Positions 28,102-37,490 of a DNA stretch of 64,000 nucleotides are shown piece after piece. The first letter of the stretch is position 1, and each line of letters starts with the position of its first letter. The stretch is from the NCBI GenBank assembly GCA_958296345.1, contig CATQIJ010000013.1, positions 310,001 through 374,000 of the forward strand, given 5' to 3'. A program made the translations under genes and the position numbers. The stretch is from an uncultured Rhizobiaceae bacterium. Its GTDB lineage: Bacteria > Pseudomonadota > Alphaproteobacteria > Rhizobiales > Rhizobiaceae. The notes under the pieces are model-generated. The model had not been told where the DNA came from. It saw only the letters and a list, made by a program, of their open reading frames with translations, and searched no databases.

Positions 28102-31005
28102 ATGAAAAAAGGCGACCACCTTTTTCTGGTTGATGGATCTGCTTATATTTTTCGCGCCTATCACGCCCTTCCACCACTGACACGAAAATCTGACGGTGTG
28201 CCTGTCGGCGCCGTATCCGGGTTTTGTAACATGCTCTGGAAACTTGTTCAGGAAGCTCGTAATACATATGTTGGTGTTGTTCCTACGCACTTTGCTGTCA
28301 TATTTGATTATTCATCAAAAACATTTCGCAACGATTTATACCCTGAATACAAAGCTAATCGTGATGCACCACCTGAAGACCTACGTCCACAATTTGCACT
28401 GATTAGAGAAGCAACCCGCGCTTTCAATCTACCTTGCATTGAAACAAAAGGTTTTGAAGCAGACGATATTATTGCATCTTATGTAAAAGAAGCTGAAGCG
28501 GTTGGCGGTGATGTTACAATTATCTCATCAGACAAAGATTTGATGCAATTGATAACCCCAAACACTATCATGTATGACACTATGAAAGACAAACGGGTCG
28601 GTATTGATGAAGTGCATGAGAAGTTTGGTGTTGGTCCTGAAAAAATGATTGACCTACAAGCACTTGCAGGCGACTCGGCAGATAATATTCCAGGCGTCCC
28701 TGGCATTGGCCCTAAGACTGCAGCCCAGTTACTCGATGAGTATGGTGATCTTGAAACGTTACTTGAACGCGCAAGCGAAATCAAGCAAAACAAACGCCGT
28801 AAAAATCTCATTGAGTTTGCAGATTTAGCTCGTATCTCTAAAAAGCTTGTAACACTCAAAGATGACGTACCGCTTGATTTACCCCTTGATGCTTTAGTGC
28901 TTGAAGAACCTAATGGCCCAAAGTTAATTTCGTTCCTTAAGGCGATGGAGTTTACATCTATCACTCGCAAAGTTGCGGAAGTTACGGATACGGACGCAAG
29001 CGCTGTAGAGGCTGATACAGTCACAGTTGGTGGGTACGAAAATGCTCGTGGCCCTGACCTTGATGCTGGAGATGGCACGAAAAATAATACAACTGAAGAC
29101 GGCAACACGCCTGATGCGTTAGTTCAAGCACGTGCAGCAGAAGGCGCAGCTACTAAAATCAATGCTGACACTTACGAATGCGTTCGCGATGAAGTAACAC
29201 TCGAAGCTTGGGTGCAACGCATTTATGAAGCTGGCGTCGTAGCAATTGATACCGAGACAACTTCACTTGACCCAATGGAAGCGGAGCTTGTTGGCATTTC
29301 GCTTGCAACTGAGCCGGGTATTGCCTGTTATATTCCACTTGCTCACAAGGAAGGCCAAGGCGACCTTCTTGGCGGCGGCATGGCACCAGACCAAATCAAT
29401 ACCGCTAGAGCTATTGAAATTCTAAAACCAGTTTTAGAAGATTTATCTGTTCTAAAAATCGGCCAAAACATGAAATATGATTGGTTGATGTTATCACAAG
29501 CTGGCATTGAAATGGCTGGGCTTGATGACACTATGCTGATGTCTTATGTGCTTGATGCTGGACGCGGCGGGCACGGAATGGACGCCCTTGCTAAACAACA
29601 TTTGGGGCACGACTGTATCCCCTACAAAGAGCTTACAGGCACGGGCAAATCAGCCATTACTTTTGACATGGTGGAAATTGATAAAGCCACCCGCTATGCC
29701 GCAGAAGATGCAGACGTTACACTTCGCTTATGGCGCGTCTTAAAACCACGTCTTGTAGCTGAAAAAATGACAACCGTATATGAGCGTCTCGAGCGCCCGT
29801 TAATTGAAACCGTAGCCAAAATGGAGCAGCGTGGCATCTGCGTTGACCGTCAAATTTTATCACGGCTTTCTGGCGAGCTAGCCCAAGCCGCCGCAGGGCT
29901 TGAATCTGAAATTCACGAACTTGCGGGTCGTAATTTTAACGCAGGCTCACCAAAACAATTGGGCGAAATTTTATTTGATGAAATGGGCCTACCTGGCGGC
30001 AAAAAAACCAAAACAGGTGCTTGGCAAACAGGTGTTCAAGTACTTGAGGAGTTAGCTGCTGAAGGTCACGAATTACCTAGAAAAATTATTGGCTGGCGTC
30101 AGCTAACCAAATTAAAATCTACCTATACAGATGCGCTACCTGGTTTCATCAATAAAGACACCAAGCGAGTGCACACCTCTTACTCCATGGCTTCTACATC
30201 AACCGGCCGCTTCTCGTCTTCTGATCCGAACCTTCAAAACATTCCAATACGCACTGAAGAAGGCCGCAAAATTAGAACGGCATTTATTGCGAATAAGGGT
30301 AATAAACTTGTTTCTGCTGATTACTCTCAAGTTGAGTTACGCGTGCTTGCACATATCGCAGATATTCCGCAACTCAAACAAGCTTTTGCAGATGGTTTAG
30401 ACATTCATGCCATGACCGCATCTGAAATGTTTAATACGCCTATTGAGGGTATGGATCCGATGATGCGCCGCCGCGCAAAAGCCATCAATTTTGGTATCAT
30501 TTACGGCATTTCAGCTTTTGGTCTTGCCAATCAATTAAGCATCGGTCGCTCTGAGGCGAGTGATTATATCAAAACCTATTTCGAACGGTTCCCGGGCATT
30601 AAAGGTTACATGGAAGACACCAAAAACTTTGTCCGTGAACATGGTTATGTAGAAACCATTTTTGGTCGCCAATCGAATTACCCTGGCATCAAAGACCCTA
30701 ACCCACAGATGCGTGCTTTCAACGAGCGCGCCGCCATCAATGCGCCTATTCAAGGGTCAGCTGCAGATATTATCCGCCGTGCTATGGTTCGTATGGATGG
30801 GGCATTATTAGATGCAAACTTATCGGCAAAAATGCTACTGCAAGTACATGATGAACTTATCTTTGAAGTTCCAGATGAGGAAGTTTATAAGACCATTACG
30901 CTTGTGAAAGATGTCATGGAAAATGCAGCAATGCCAACACTTCAGTTATCAGTTCCACTTCAAGTTGATGCGCAAGCCGCAGATAACTGGGATGAAGCAC
31001 ATTAG
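28102..31005 (+). CDS. polA: DNA polymerase I
   Basis: 967-aa repair and Okazaki-fragment polymerase with all three domains. 5'-3' exonuclease: residues 1-300 (FLVDGSAYIFRAYHALP, GFEADDIIASY, GDSADNIPGVPGIGPKTA). 3'-5' exonuclease: about 370-560, starting with intact DEDD residues VAIDTETTSLDP. Polymerase: from about 590 with motif A SADYSQVELRVLAHIAD, motif B RRRAKAINFGIIYG and motif C LLQVHDELIFEV. An insert at about 300-360 between the exonuclease domains is acidic and low complexity. Proofreading appears functional. Confidence 0.97.
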   Translation: MKKGDHLFLVDGSAYIFRAYHALPPLTRKSDGVPVGAVSGFCNMLWKLVQEARNTYVGVVPTHFAVIFDYSSKTFRNDLYPEYKANRDAPPEDLRPQFALIREATRAFNLPCIETKGFEADDIIASYVKEAEAVGGDVTIISSDKDLMQLITPNTIMYDTMKDKRVGIDEVHEKFGVGPEKMIDLQALAGDSADNIPGVPGIGPKTAAQLLDEYGDLETLLERASEIKQNKRRKNLIEFADLARISKKLVTLKDDVPLDLPLDALVLEEPNGPKLISFLKAMEFTSITRKVAEVTDTDASAVEADTVTVGGYENARGPDLDAGDGTKNNTTEDGNTPDALVQARAAEGAATKINADTYECVRDEVTLEAWVQRIYEAGVVAIDTETTSLDPMEAELVGISLATEPGIACYIPLAHKEGQGDLLGGGMAPDQINTARAIEILKPVLEDLSVLKIGQNMKYDWLMLSQAGIEMAGLDDTMLMSYVLDAGRGGHGMDALAKQHLGHDCIPYKELTGTGKSAITFDMVEIDKATRYAAEDADVTLRLWRVLKPRLVAEKMTTVYERLERPLIETVAKMEQRGICVDRQILSRLSGELAQAAAGLESEIHELAGRNFNAGSPKQLGEILFDEMGLPGGKKTKTGAWQTGVQVLEELAAEGHELPRKIIGWRQLTKLKSTYTDALPGFINKDTKRVHTSYSMASTSTGRFSSSDPNLQNIPIRTEEGRKIRTAFIANKGNKLVSADYSQVELRVLAHIADIPQLKQAFADGLDIHAMTASEMFNTPIEGMDPMMRRRAKAINFGIIYGISAFGLANQLSIGRSEASDYIKTYFERFPGIKGYMEDTKNFVREHGYVETIFGRQSNYPGIKDPNPQMRAFNERAAINAPIQGSAADIIRRAMVRMDGALLDANLSAKMLLQVHDELIFEVPDEEVYKTITLVKDVMENAAMPTLQLSVPLQVDAQAADNWDEAH

Positions 31006-31020
31006 TTTTAGGAGGTAATT

Positions 31021-31401
31021 ATGATTTCCAAAAATGCAGCTCCTGGGTTTGCTTCACATCCGAATCATACTGTTGAAATCCAACCATATGATGGGGATAT
31101 CAAGATAGAGATTGATGGCGATGTCATCGCCAAGATACGCGGAGCACTGGTCTTGCAGGAAAGTAAATATGCTCCAGCTTATTATTTACCAAAATCAGCA
31201 ATGCCTGAATCAATGCTGGAAGCAAGCAATCACTCGACCTATTGCCCTTTTAAGGGAGATGCGAGCTATTATCATCTCATCCATAACGGCAAACGCCATG
31301 AAAATGCTGTTTGGAGTTATAAAAAACCCTTTGATGAAGCCATAGCTATAAAAGACTACATCGCAATTTATCCAAACGTTGCAAAAGTTGAACCTGCATA
31401 A
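31021..31401 (+). CDS. DUF427 domain protein
   Basis: 126 aa with the DUF427 (NTP_transf_9-like) pattern: [32 protein letters not shown], then [32 protein letters not shown] and a C-terminal [23 protein letters not shown]. These proteins are widespread and have no established reaction. A strong AGGAGG ribosome site precedes the ATG, 15 bp after polA stops, so it is probably translated from the polA transcript. Confidence 0.87.
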   Translation: MISKNAAPGFASHPNHTVEIQPYDGDIKIEIDGDVIAKIRGALVLQESKYAPAYYLPKSAMPESMLEASNHSTYCPFKGDASYYHLIHNGKRHENAVWSYKKPFDEAIAIKDYIAIYPNVAKVEPA

Positions 31402-31450
31402 GAATAGGTGATTGAAGCTTGTCTTCGCTTGGTTTAAAAGAAACCCATCC

Positions 31451-31527
31451 GCACCCATAGCTCAGCTGGATAGAGCGCTGCCCTCCGAAGGCAGAGGTCG
31501 CAGATTCGAATTCTGCTGGGTGCGCCA
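31451..31527 (+). tRNA. tRNA-Arg(CCG)
   Basis: 77 nt with encoded 3' CCA. Acceptor stem GCACCCA/TGGGTGC, D arm GCTCAGCTGGATAGAGC, anticodon stem-loop CTGCCCTCCGAAGGCAG with anticodon CCG, and T arm GCAGATTCGAATTCTGC. The last 15 bases recur 1.4 kb downstream, marking a possible integration site. Confidence 0.96.
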
Positions 31528-32021
31528 TCTTCCAATTTCCCTTTTTATTTCAATATACTTCTGCTATAATTAGCTTCATGAACGAAGAATAAAGTTGTTG
31601 ATACTCTGTATTATTATCCACTACCAAGCAGTCCTTTTTGCATCTTCTGACACACTAATTAAACAGAAGAATTTTTAATTAAGAAATACTAATCGAATTG
31701 AAAACTGCACAGAGACTAATTCGCAAAATGTAATAGGTATCAATGTCTGGTGCTGGCCAGAAGCGACTTAATTTTGGGAAGGTTTCAAGAGCCACTTTGA
31801 GCACTAGTTGAATTTCTCACGCAAAGGCTGAGCACAGTTTAGGCCGGAAAACAGACATTTAAAAGACTTGTCATAGATCGCTTTGATACTATCTAGATTC
31901 TTCATTTCTTCTGCAACAATTGAAACAATAATACCATTGACGAGACATTCGATTGAAACAGGCAATACATAGTTTAAGAAGAGACAAAAACAACGGCCGC
32001 GTAATATCGCGGAGAAATTAA
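31528..32021. other. Intergenic region after tRNA-Arg
   Basis: 494 bp with no convincing gene other than the weak minus-strand reading frame listed separately. A TATAAT hexamer at 31564-31569 could be part of a plus-strand promoter, without a clear -35 element. This stretch is the left part of the segment bounded by copies of the tRNA-Arg 3' end. Confidence 0.4.
31804..31965 (-). other. Weak 53-codon reading frame, possible gene remnant
   Basis: An open frame on the minus strand ends at 31804 and contains protein-like sequence (EEMKNLDSIKAIYDKSFKCL, ending PLREKFN), but the only starts are a TTG at 31965 without a ribosome site or a late ATG. The frame stays open upstream into sequence without a start. 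It may be the 3' remnant of a lost gene in the tRNA-bounded segment, or chance. I do not recognise the family. Confidence 0.25.
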
Positions 32022-32189
32022 ATGGAAAAGAAAATGACTAGATATACGATATCAAAGACTATGCCTGAAAAAAGCAAATCTGATGGATCTTACATGGCAA
32101 TATCTGCAATGGCTGCAAGCATGAGACAAACTGAAACACAAACAAACGCTGGTAAAGTTTTATTATCGCTATTTTCAAAAGCCGCGTAA
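32022..32189 (+). CDS. Small protein, 55 aa, unknown
   Basis: ATG at 32022 with GGAG seven nt upstream (GGAGAAATTAA-ATG) and stop TAA at 32187-32189; below the ORF-track size limit. The product (MEKKMTRYTISKTMPEKSKS ... GKVLLSLFSKAA) is basic at the N-terminus, with an alanine/methionine-rich middle (MAISAMAASMRQ) that could form an amphipathic helix. The stop is 5 bp from the convergent response-regulator stop. Good ribosome site and composition make it plausible, but there is no homology I can cite. Confidence 0.45.
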   Translation: MEKKMTRYTISKTMPEKSKSDGSYMAISAMAASMRQTETQTNAGKVLLSLFSKAA

Positions 32190-32193
32190 ATTT

Positions 32194-32859
32194 TTATATT
32201 TTGTTTGGGTCGTAAAGATAGCCAATACCGCGAACAGTTTTTATGATCACAGGCTTTTCTGGGTTCTTCTCTATTTTTCTTCGCAACCTAGAAATTCTAA
32301 TATCAATACTTCTATCAAATGGATCCCAAGAGCGATCATGAGCTTGTTCCAAAATTTGATCACGATTTAATACCCGCCCCTTGTTCTCTGCAAAGACCTT
32401 TAAAAGATTAAACTCCATTGCAGTAAGGGATATTTCCTCACCATCAATGTCAAGTAACTTCGCAGCTTCAAGATCTCGTTGAAAGTCACCAAACTTGACA
32501 GTGGCAGGTTTAGCGTCTTCTGGTTCATGACTGTTCTGAATATTACTATTACGCCGTAGTAACGCCTTAATACGAGCTTCGAGTTCACGTAAATCTACTG
32601 GTTTCCCAAGATAATCATCAGCACCCATTTCGAGTCCAATGATGCGATCAATTACATCTCCTGCTGCTGTGAGCATGATTACTGGTATTTGAATATCTGG
32701 CCTTAGGGATCTTAAAATCGAAAGACCATCTTCACCTGGCATATTGATATCAAGGATAATTAAATCTATCTGATTTATGGAAAGAAGATCGCGCAATTCT
32801 TTACCGCCAGATACGATTGAAACTTTGAAGCCGCGCTTATCAAGATACTCTTGTAACAT
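32194..32859 (-). CDS. OmpR-family response regulator, 5' end unresolved
   Basis: Receiver plus winged-helix output domain. Phospho-acceptor Asp lies in LIILDINMPGEDG, the switch Thr in MLTAAGD and the conserved Lys in KPVDLRELEARI. The Trans_reg_C domain ends SIDIRISRLRRKIEKNPEKPVIIKTVRGIGYLY. The ORF-track start (MLQEYLDKRG) omits the acidic pair; the frame continues upstream as THILVCDDELDVRE, which restores DD, but no ATG, GTG or TTG occurs before the in-frame stop at 32959-32961. The upstream codons run into the copy of the tRNA-Arg 3' end, so the original start may have been cut off. No sensor kinase is adjacent. Confidence 0.85.
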   Translation of the reverse strand: MLQEYLDKRGFKVSIVSGGKELRDLLSINQIDLIILDINMPGEDGLSILRSLRPDIQIPVIMLTAAGDVIDRIIGLEMGADDYLGKPVDLRELEARIKALLRRNSNIQNSHEPEDAKPATVKFGDFQRDLEAAKLLDIDGEEISLTAMEFNLLKVFAENKGRVLNRDQILEQAHDRSWDPFDRSIDIRISRLRRKIEKNPEKPVIIKTVRGIGYLYDPNKI

Positions 32860-32934
32860 CTCGCGGACATCTAATTCATCATCACAAACTAAAATATGTG
32901 TGGTGTGGGTTAAAAAACTGCTGAGCGAATAATC

Positions 32935-32949
32935 CTGCTGGGTGCGCCA
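32935..32949 (+). repeat. 15-bp direct repeat of the tRNA-Arg 3' end
   Basis: CTGCTGGGTGCGCCA is identical to the last 15 bases of tRNA-Arg(CCG) at 31513-31527, in the same orientation, 1422 bp apart. This is the arrangement of attL/attR sites left by tyrosine-recombinase elements at tRNA 3' ends. The enclosed DNA holds no integrase, so if it is an element it is a remnant or depends on an enzyme elsewhere. Confidence 0.7.
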
Positions 32950-32968
32950 GTTTTTAGTTTATTTAGCC

Positions 32969-35446
32969 CTATGAGCGCATCTTTTCACCTTCAGGGTCAT
33001 ACATCGCTTCGCCTTGCACTTCCGCCTTACAAAGCTCACCTAAAATTTCCACATCAAAGCTAGTGCCAGATGCAGAATACTCTGTGTCGACATAGGCCAT
33101 CGCCATTGATTTTTTGACATGATGTGCATATCCGCCTGAGGTGATGTAACCGATAGCTTTGCCATCTTTTAATACCGCTTCATCAAGTGTCACGTCGATA
33201 TCGGTATCAATGATTAGAGTAACTAGCTTTCTTGCAACGCCTTCTGTTTTGAATTTCAGAGTTGCGTCTTTACCGATAAAATCTTTTTTCCAATTTATGA
33301 AAACATCCATACCACTTTCGATGGCATTAAAATCAGGTCGAAATTCTAACCCCCATGCACCCCAACCTTTTTCAAGTCTGAGTGACATGAGTGTGCGGTT
33401 ACCATACCAGCGATATTCAAGATCAGCGCCCGCTTCTTCAATCGCCTCGCTTAACAAAAGAAGATACTGAGGCCTGCAATAGATTTCATATCCAAGCTCA
33501 CCAGAGAAGCTAATGCGATTTAATATTACGGGAACACCTCCCACAAATGTTTCGCATGTATCTCTAAATCTCATACCTTCGGCAGAGACATCCTTACGCG
33601 TGATTTTTTGTAGAAGCTCGCGTGATTTTGGGCCCGCTAAACCGACGCCATGCCAATCTCCTGTTTGGTTTTGATGGTTGACTCCGTCTGGCAAAGTCTT
33701 TGCCCAAAACCGCGAATGCGCATCTTGCATTGCGCCTGATCCAAACAGCATGAAGTGCTCATCGCCCAAACATGCGATTGTTAAATCTCCGTAGAGACGG
33801 CCTTTTTCAGTTAGCATTGGTGATAATGTGATGCGCCCAGGTTTTGGCACATAGCCTGCCATGGTTTTATCTAACCACTCACGTGCACCGGTTCCTTTAA
33901 TTTCATGTTTAGCAAAGTTAGCAAGTTCAATACCAGCAACGCCTGTTCGTACTGCTTTGCAGTCACGCGCAACATAATCATGTGAGCGATTACGCTCAAA
34001 CATTGGATCTTCCCAAGCATCATCTGGTGTATCTGCAAACCAAAGTACATGTTCAAGTCCAAACGCTTGTCCCATACGTGCGCCTTTTGCGATCAGACGA
34101 TCATAAAGTGCGGTCGTTTGTTGGCGACGGCCTTTTGGTAGAGTTTCATTTGGAAACGTCATGACAAAACGGCGTTCATAATTTTCAGTTGATTTTACCG
34201 TTCCCCAATCAGGCGATGCCCATTTACCAAAACGTGCCACATCCATCGCCCAAACATCGATTGATGGTTCTCCATCAATCATCCATTCAGCCATGGTTAG
34301 ACCAACACCCCCACCTTGACAGAAGCCTGCCATTACACCGACAGCACACCAATAATTATGCATACCTGGAACAGGGCCAATCATCGGGTTACCATCTGGG
34401 CCAAATGTGAAAGGACCATTGATAGACTGACGAATGCCTGCATTTGCCATTGCAGGGATACGCTCAAAACCTAACTCTAAACGTTCAGCAATGCGTTCTA
34501 AATCTGGCTGTAATAATTCATGCCCGAAATCCCAAGGCGTACCGTCTACTTTCCACGGCGTGCCTTTTGGCTCATATGTACCCAGCAACATGCCGTCGCG
34601 TTCCTGACGAAAATATAGATTTGCTTCATAATCAAACCCACATGGAAGCCTGTGATCTGCTGCCGCAACCTCATCGATCTTTTCAGTTAATAGATAGTGA
34701 TGCTCCATCGGTTGCACTGGCAGGCTCAGTCCAGCCATTTGACCTACTTCCCGCGCCCATAGACCGCCGCAGTTAACAATATGTTCTGCTATCACAGTGC
34801 CGCGTTCAGTCGTTACTTCCCACTGCCCATCAGGCCTTTGTTTTGTCGCTGTTACACCTGTATGTGTAAAATATTGCCCGCCATAATGACGCGCCGCCTT
34901 TGCAAAGGCATAAGTTGTGCCTGAGGGATCTAAATCACCATCTTGATCATCCCAAAGCGCTGCATGGTAATATTTTGGGTCAATCAGTGGATGACGTTCC
35001 GCTACTTCTTCAGGGCTAATAAACTCTTGGTCTAAACCCATATAACGTGCTTTTGACCGCTCTCGCTTTAGATAGTCATACCAAGTTTTATTTGACGCTA
35101 AATAAAACCCGCCCGTTAAGTTTAGACCTACGGATTGCCCTGAAAGCTCTTCAATCTCTTTGTAAAGATTAATCGTATAACTTTGCAATCTTGATATATT
35201 GGGGTCTGACGATATCGTATGAATTTGACCGGCAGCATGCCAACTTGACCCAGAAGTAAGCTCATCACGCTCCAGTAAGATCGTATCTTTCCAACCGAAT
35301 TTTGCCAGATGAAATAAAATGGAACAACCAACAACGCCGCCACCAATAACTACACATTGTGCATGACTTGGCAAAGATTTTTTACTTGTCCCTGTCTCGT
35401 CTTTTTGAATGTTCAATGTGGATTGCGCTAATTGGTCGATCGCCAT
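32969..35446 (-). CDS. Dimethylglycine/sarcosine dehydrogenase-like flavoprotein
   Basis: 825 aa. The N-terminal FAD amine-oxidase domain (about 30-400) has CVVIGGGVVGCSILFHLAK and GSSWHAAGQIHT, where the His after W is the usual covalent FAD site of DMGDH/SARDH. A central FAO_M segment and a C-terminal GcvT tetrahydrofolate domain (about 440-825) follow (ending LCKAEVQGEAMYDPEGEKM). Such enzymes oxidatively demethylate N-methyl glycines or related amines and hand the one-carbon unit to folate. The substrate is not fixed by sequence. It follows a cupin gene and a LacI regulator on the same strand. Confidence 0.9.
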   Translation of the reverse strand: MAIDQLAQSTLNIQKDETGTSKKSLPSHAQCVVIGGGVVGCSILFHLAKFGWKDTILLERDELTSGSSWHAAGQIHTISSDPNISRLQSYTINLYKEIEELSGQSVGLNLTGGFYLASNKTWYDYLKRERSKARYMGLDQEFISPEEVAERHPLIDPKYYHAALWDDQDGDLDPSGTTYAFAKAARHYGGQYFTHTGVTATKQRPDGQWEVTTERGTVIAEHIVNCGGLWAREVGQMAGLSLPVQPMEHHYLLTEKIDEVAAADHRLPCGFDYEANLYFRQERDGMLLGTYEPKGTPWKVDGTPWDFGHELLQPDLERIAERLELGFERIPAMANAGIRQSINGPFTFGPDGNPMIGPVPGMHNYWCAVGVMAGFCQGGGVGLTMAEWMIDGEPSIDVWAMDVARFGKWASPDWGTVKSTENYERRFVMTFPNETLPKGRRQQTTALYDRLIAKGARMGQAFGLEHVLWFADTPDDAWEDPMFERNRSHDYVARDCKAVRTGVAGIELANFAKHEIKGTGAREWLDKTMAGYVPKPGRITLSPMLTEKGRLYGDLTIACLGDEHFMLFGSGAMQDAHSRFWAKTLPDGVNHQNQTGDWHGVGLAGPKSRELLQKITRKDVSAEGMRFRDTCETFVGGVPVILNRISFSGELGYEIYCRPQYLLLLSEAIEEAGADLEYRWYGNRTLMSLRLEKGWGAWGLEFRPDFNAIESGMDVFINWKKDFIGKDATLKFKTEGVARKLVTLIIDTDIDVTLDEAVLKDGKAIGYITSGGYAHHVKKSMAMAYVDTEYSASGTSFDVEILGELCKAEVQGEAMYDPEGEKMRS

Positions 35447-35591
35447 GAGATTCCCTTAACAAGATACATTAATTACCGAGGGGCTGTAGAGCTTCAGCCT
35501 AAGTAATTATATGGTTTAATTAATACAAGTTATGAGGGTTTCGTTTTATTCACATTACCTGTCAGCGCCAAATTGGTTCGTGCCTGAATTA

Positions 35592-36272
35592 TTAAGCAGC
35601 TATATCTTTTTTCACAAAACGAAGATGGCCTGTTTTTACCCAGACTTTTGCCCCTCGATCACCAACTGTTGCTTTTAGACTACTACCGATCGGAATGCGC
35701 AACCAAGAATGCTTTTTAAGCGTATCATCACCTTCTTTAAAATCTCCATCAAGTACGAGCAATTCTATACCGCCATTATCTTGAAGTATGGTTTCTTGAC
35801 CAGCTGACCATTCCTCAAGTCGAACATCTTCTCTCTCATCTTTGAAAAGTGGTTTGATTGTTACACCGTCACGACCCTCAACTTTAACCGCTTCAATATT
35901 ATCAAATGAGACTTTGACGCCTATACGATCTTTTGGATCAAACTGCCAAAGTTTTACGAAAATTACGCAGCCCTCATCTGAACCTGGGGTATGACTTGAT
36001 TCTGGTGGGTTACGAATATAAGAGCCAGTTGGAAAATCTCCGTGCTCATCTTGAAAAACGCCATCAAGTACAATGAACTCTTCGCCGCCAGTATGGACAT
36101 GTGCTGAGAAATGGCTGTCAGGATCGTAACTTACTATTGATGTCGCATGGCCACTTTCTGCGCCCATACGATCCAACATACGGCGTTTTACGCCTTTCAT
36201 GCGTGTTTCAATCCAGTCAATTTCTGGCCCATGTAAAACAACACGCTGTGAAAAGTCTGCATTTACATCCAT
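35592..36272 (-). CDS. ChrR-type cupin protein with two cupin domains
   Basis: 226 aa with two tandem cupin repeats. The first has HFSAHVHTGGEEFIVLDGVFQDEHGDFPTGSYIRNPP, matching the zinc-binding cupin of ChrR anti-sigma factors. The second repeats the fold as NGGIELLVLDGDFKEGDDTLKKHSWLRIPIGS but lacks the metal-binding HxH and the N-terminal anti-sigma domain. It is therefore more likely a metabolic or sensor cupin than a true ChrR. It lies between the LacI regulator and the DMGDH-like gene, same strand. Confidence 0.82.
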   Translation of the reverse strand: MDVNADFSQRVVLHGPEIDWIETRMKGVKRRMLDRMGAESGHATSIVSYDPDSHFSAHVHTGGEEFIVLDGVFQDEHGDFPTGSYIRNPPESSHTPGSDEGCVIFVKLWQFDPKDRIGVKVSFDNIEAVKVEGRDGVTIKPLFKDEREDVRLEEWSAGQETILQDNGGIELLVLDGDFKEGDDTLKKHSWLRIPIGSSLKATVGDRGAKVWVKTGHLRFVKKDIAA

Positions 36273-36346
36273 AATCTTTCTCCATCTTAAAGCAATTAAT
36301 ATTTCTTCATATAATATAAGAGAGCCATGATAATAATTGAAATCAC

Positions 36347-37375
36347 TTAATCGAGCTTTTTGGTTGAAGCTCTTTTTATAAACTCAAGTTCGATTGACTC
36401 AACAAACTGTTTTGGTGGCATTCCAGTTTCACTCATCAACAATAATGTATCTGCGGCTTTTGTCCCAATGCGATTGGCTGGTAGTCGCACGGTTGTAAGC
36501 GCAGGTTCTAAATGTTCTGAACCGCCAAAATCGCCAATACCAACAATAGATACATCTTCTGGCACTTTGATACCTAAATTTTGACATGCATAAAGTACAC
36601 CATGCGCAATAATGTCATTACAGCAAATGAATGCTGTTGGTGGATTTTCTGATAGAACTGATTTTGCCATACGTTTAGCTGCGCCCACATCATAAAAACA
36701 CGAGAGCAAGCGATGTTTGGGAATATTTAGGTTATTTTCCAGAGTTACATCTAGGGCGCCTTTTAGACGATCTCTTGCGCGATCATTGGATTGAGTTTCT
36801 GGAAACACAAACGCTATATCTTTATGCCCTAACTTTACAATGTGTTGGGCAACTAAACGCCCTGCCTCATAATTATCTGCACCAACACAAGGGATTTTTG
36901 AATCTTCATGATAATTCCATACTGAAATTACAGGCACATCACGCTGAGCAAGCATGTTAAAAGGCACAGCTTCATGATCAAAGCCAATCAAGGCTATCCC
37001 ATCAATTCTTCGCTCTAATAATGAACGTACGATTGCTGTTTCCATAGCAAGTTCATATCCATGCGCTGCAATTAACATGGTTCTATCTTTTTCTTGAAGT
37101 CTGGCTGAAAACGCCTCAATTAATTCAGCAAAAATAGCGTTATCAATGGTGGGAACAATCAATCCAAAAGTGCCAGAAAATCCGTGATGTAATGTACCAG
37201 CCATACGATCACGAATGTACCCTAGATCTGCAGCTGCCTTTTCTACCCGATTGCGAGTTGGCCCCTTAACAATTTCTGGTGAGTTATAAAACCTCGAAAC
37301 TGTTGCAGGGGAGACACCTGCTAATTTGGCAACTTCAATTATGCCGGGCGCTCCTTTTCTTGACCTTACTCTCAT
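36347..37375 (-). CDS. LacI-family transcriptional regulator
   Basis: 342 aa. HTH at residues about 12-35 (GIIEVAKLAGVSPATVSRFYNSPEIVKGPTRNRVEKAAADLGY) with the hinge helix, then the periplasmic-binding-like effector domain (FGLIVPTIDNAIFAELIEAFS ... ISVWNYHEDSKIP). It is divergent from tctABC across 115 bp holding a near-perfect LacI-type operator, so it most likely controls the transporter and perhaps the cupin/DMGDH genes transcribed with it. The effector ligand is unknown. Confidence 0.92.
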   Translation of the reverse strand: MRVRSRKGAPGIIEVAKLAGVSPATVSRFYNSPEIVKGPTRNRVEKAAADLGYIRDRMAGTLHHGFSGTFGLIVPTIDNAIFAELIEAFSARLQEKDRTMLIAAHGYELAMETAIVRSLLERRIDGIALIGFDHEAVPFNMLAQRDVPVISVWNYHEDSKIPCVGADNYEAGRLVAQHIVKLGHKDIAFVFPETQSNDRARDRLKGALDVTLENNLNIPKHRLLSCFYDVGAAKRMAKSVLSENPPTAFICCNDIIAHGVLYACQNLGIKVPEDVSIVGIGDFGGSEHLEPALTTVRLPANRIGTKAADTLLLMSETGMPPKQFVESIELEFIKRASTKKLD

Positions 37376-37430
37376 TAGAAATCTCCATCCTCCCTAGAAT
37401 ATCTTTCTACATAACTGCAAAAACTTAAAA

Positions 37431-37444
37431 TGAAAACGTTTGCA
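37431..37444 (+). promoter_or_regulatory. LacI-family operator
   Basis: TGAAAACGTTTGCA fits the LacI-family palindrome TGnAAnCGnTTnCA with a central CG. It lies between divergent lacI-type and tctA genes, 46 bp before the tctA ATG. The autoregulated-plus-transporter layout supports binding by the neighbouring regulator. Confidence 0.75.
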
Positions 37445-37490
37445 TTTTTATTTTCACGAATTAACTTTAAGGATGGAGGAGTAAACGAAC

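Noticed and set aside
28479-29108. 209-codon minus ORF
   Set aside because: Antisense shadow of the polA 5'-3' exonuclease region; composition is serine/proline-rich as expected from the opposite strand.
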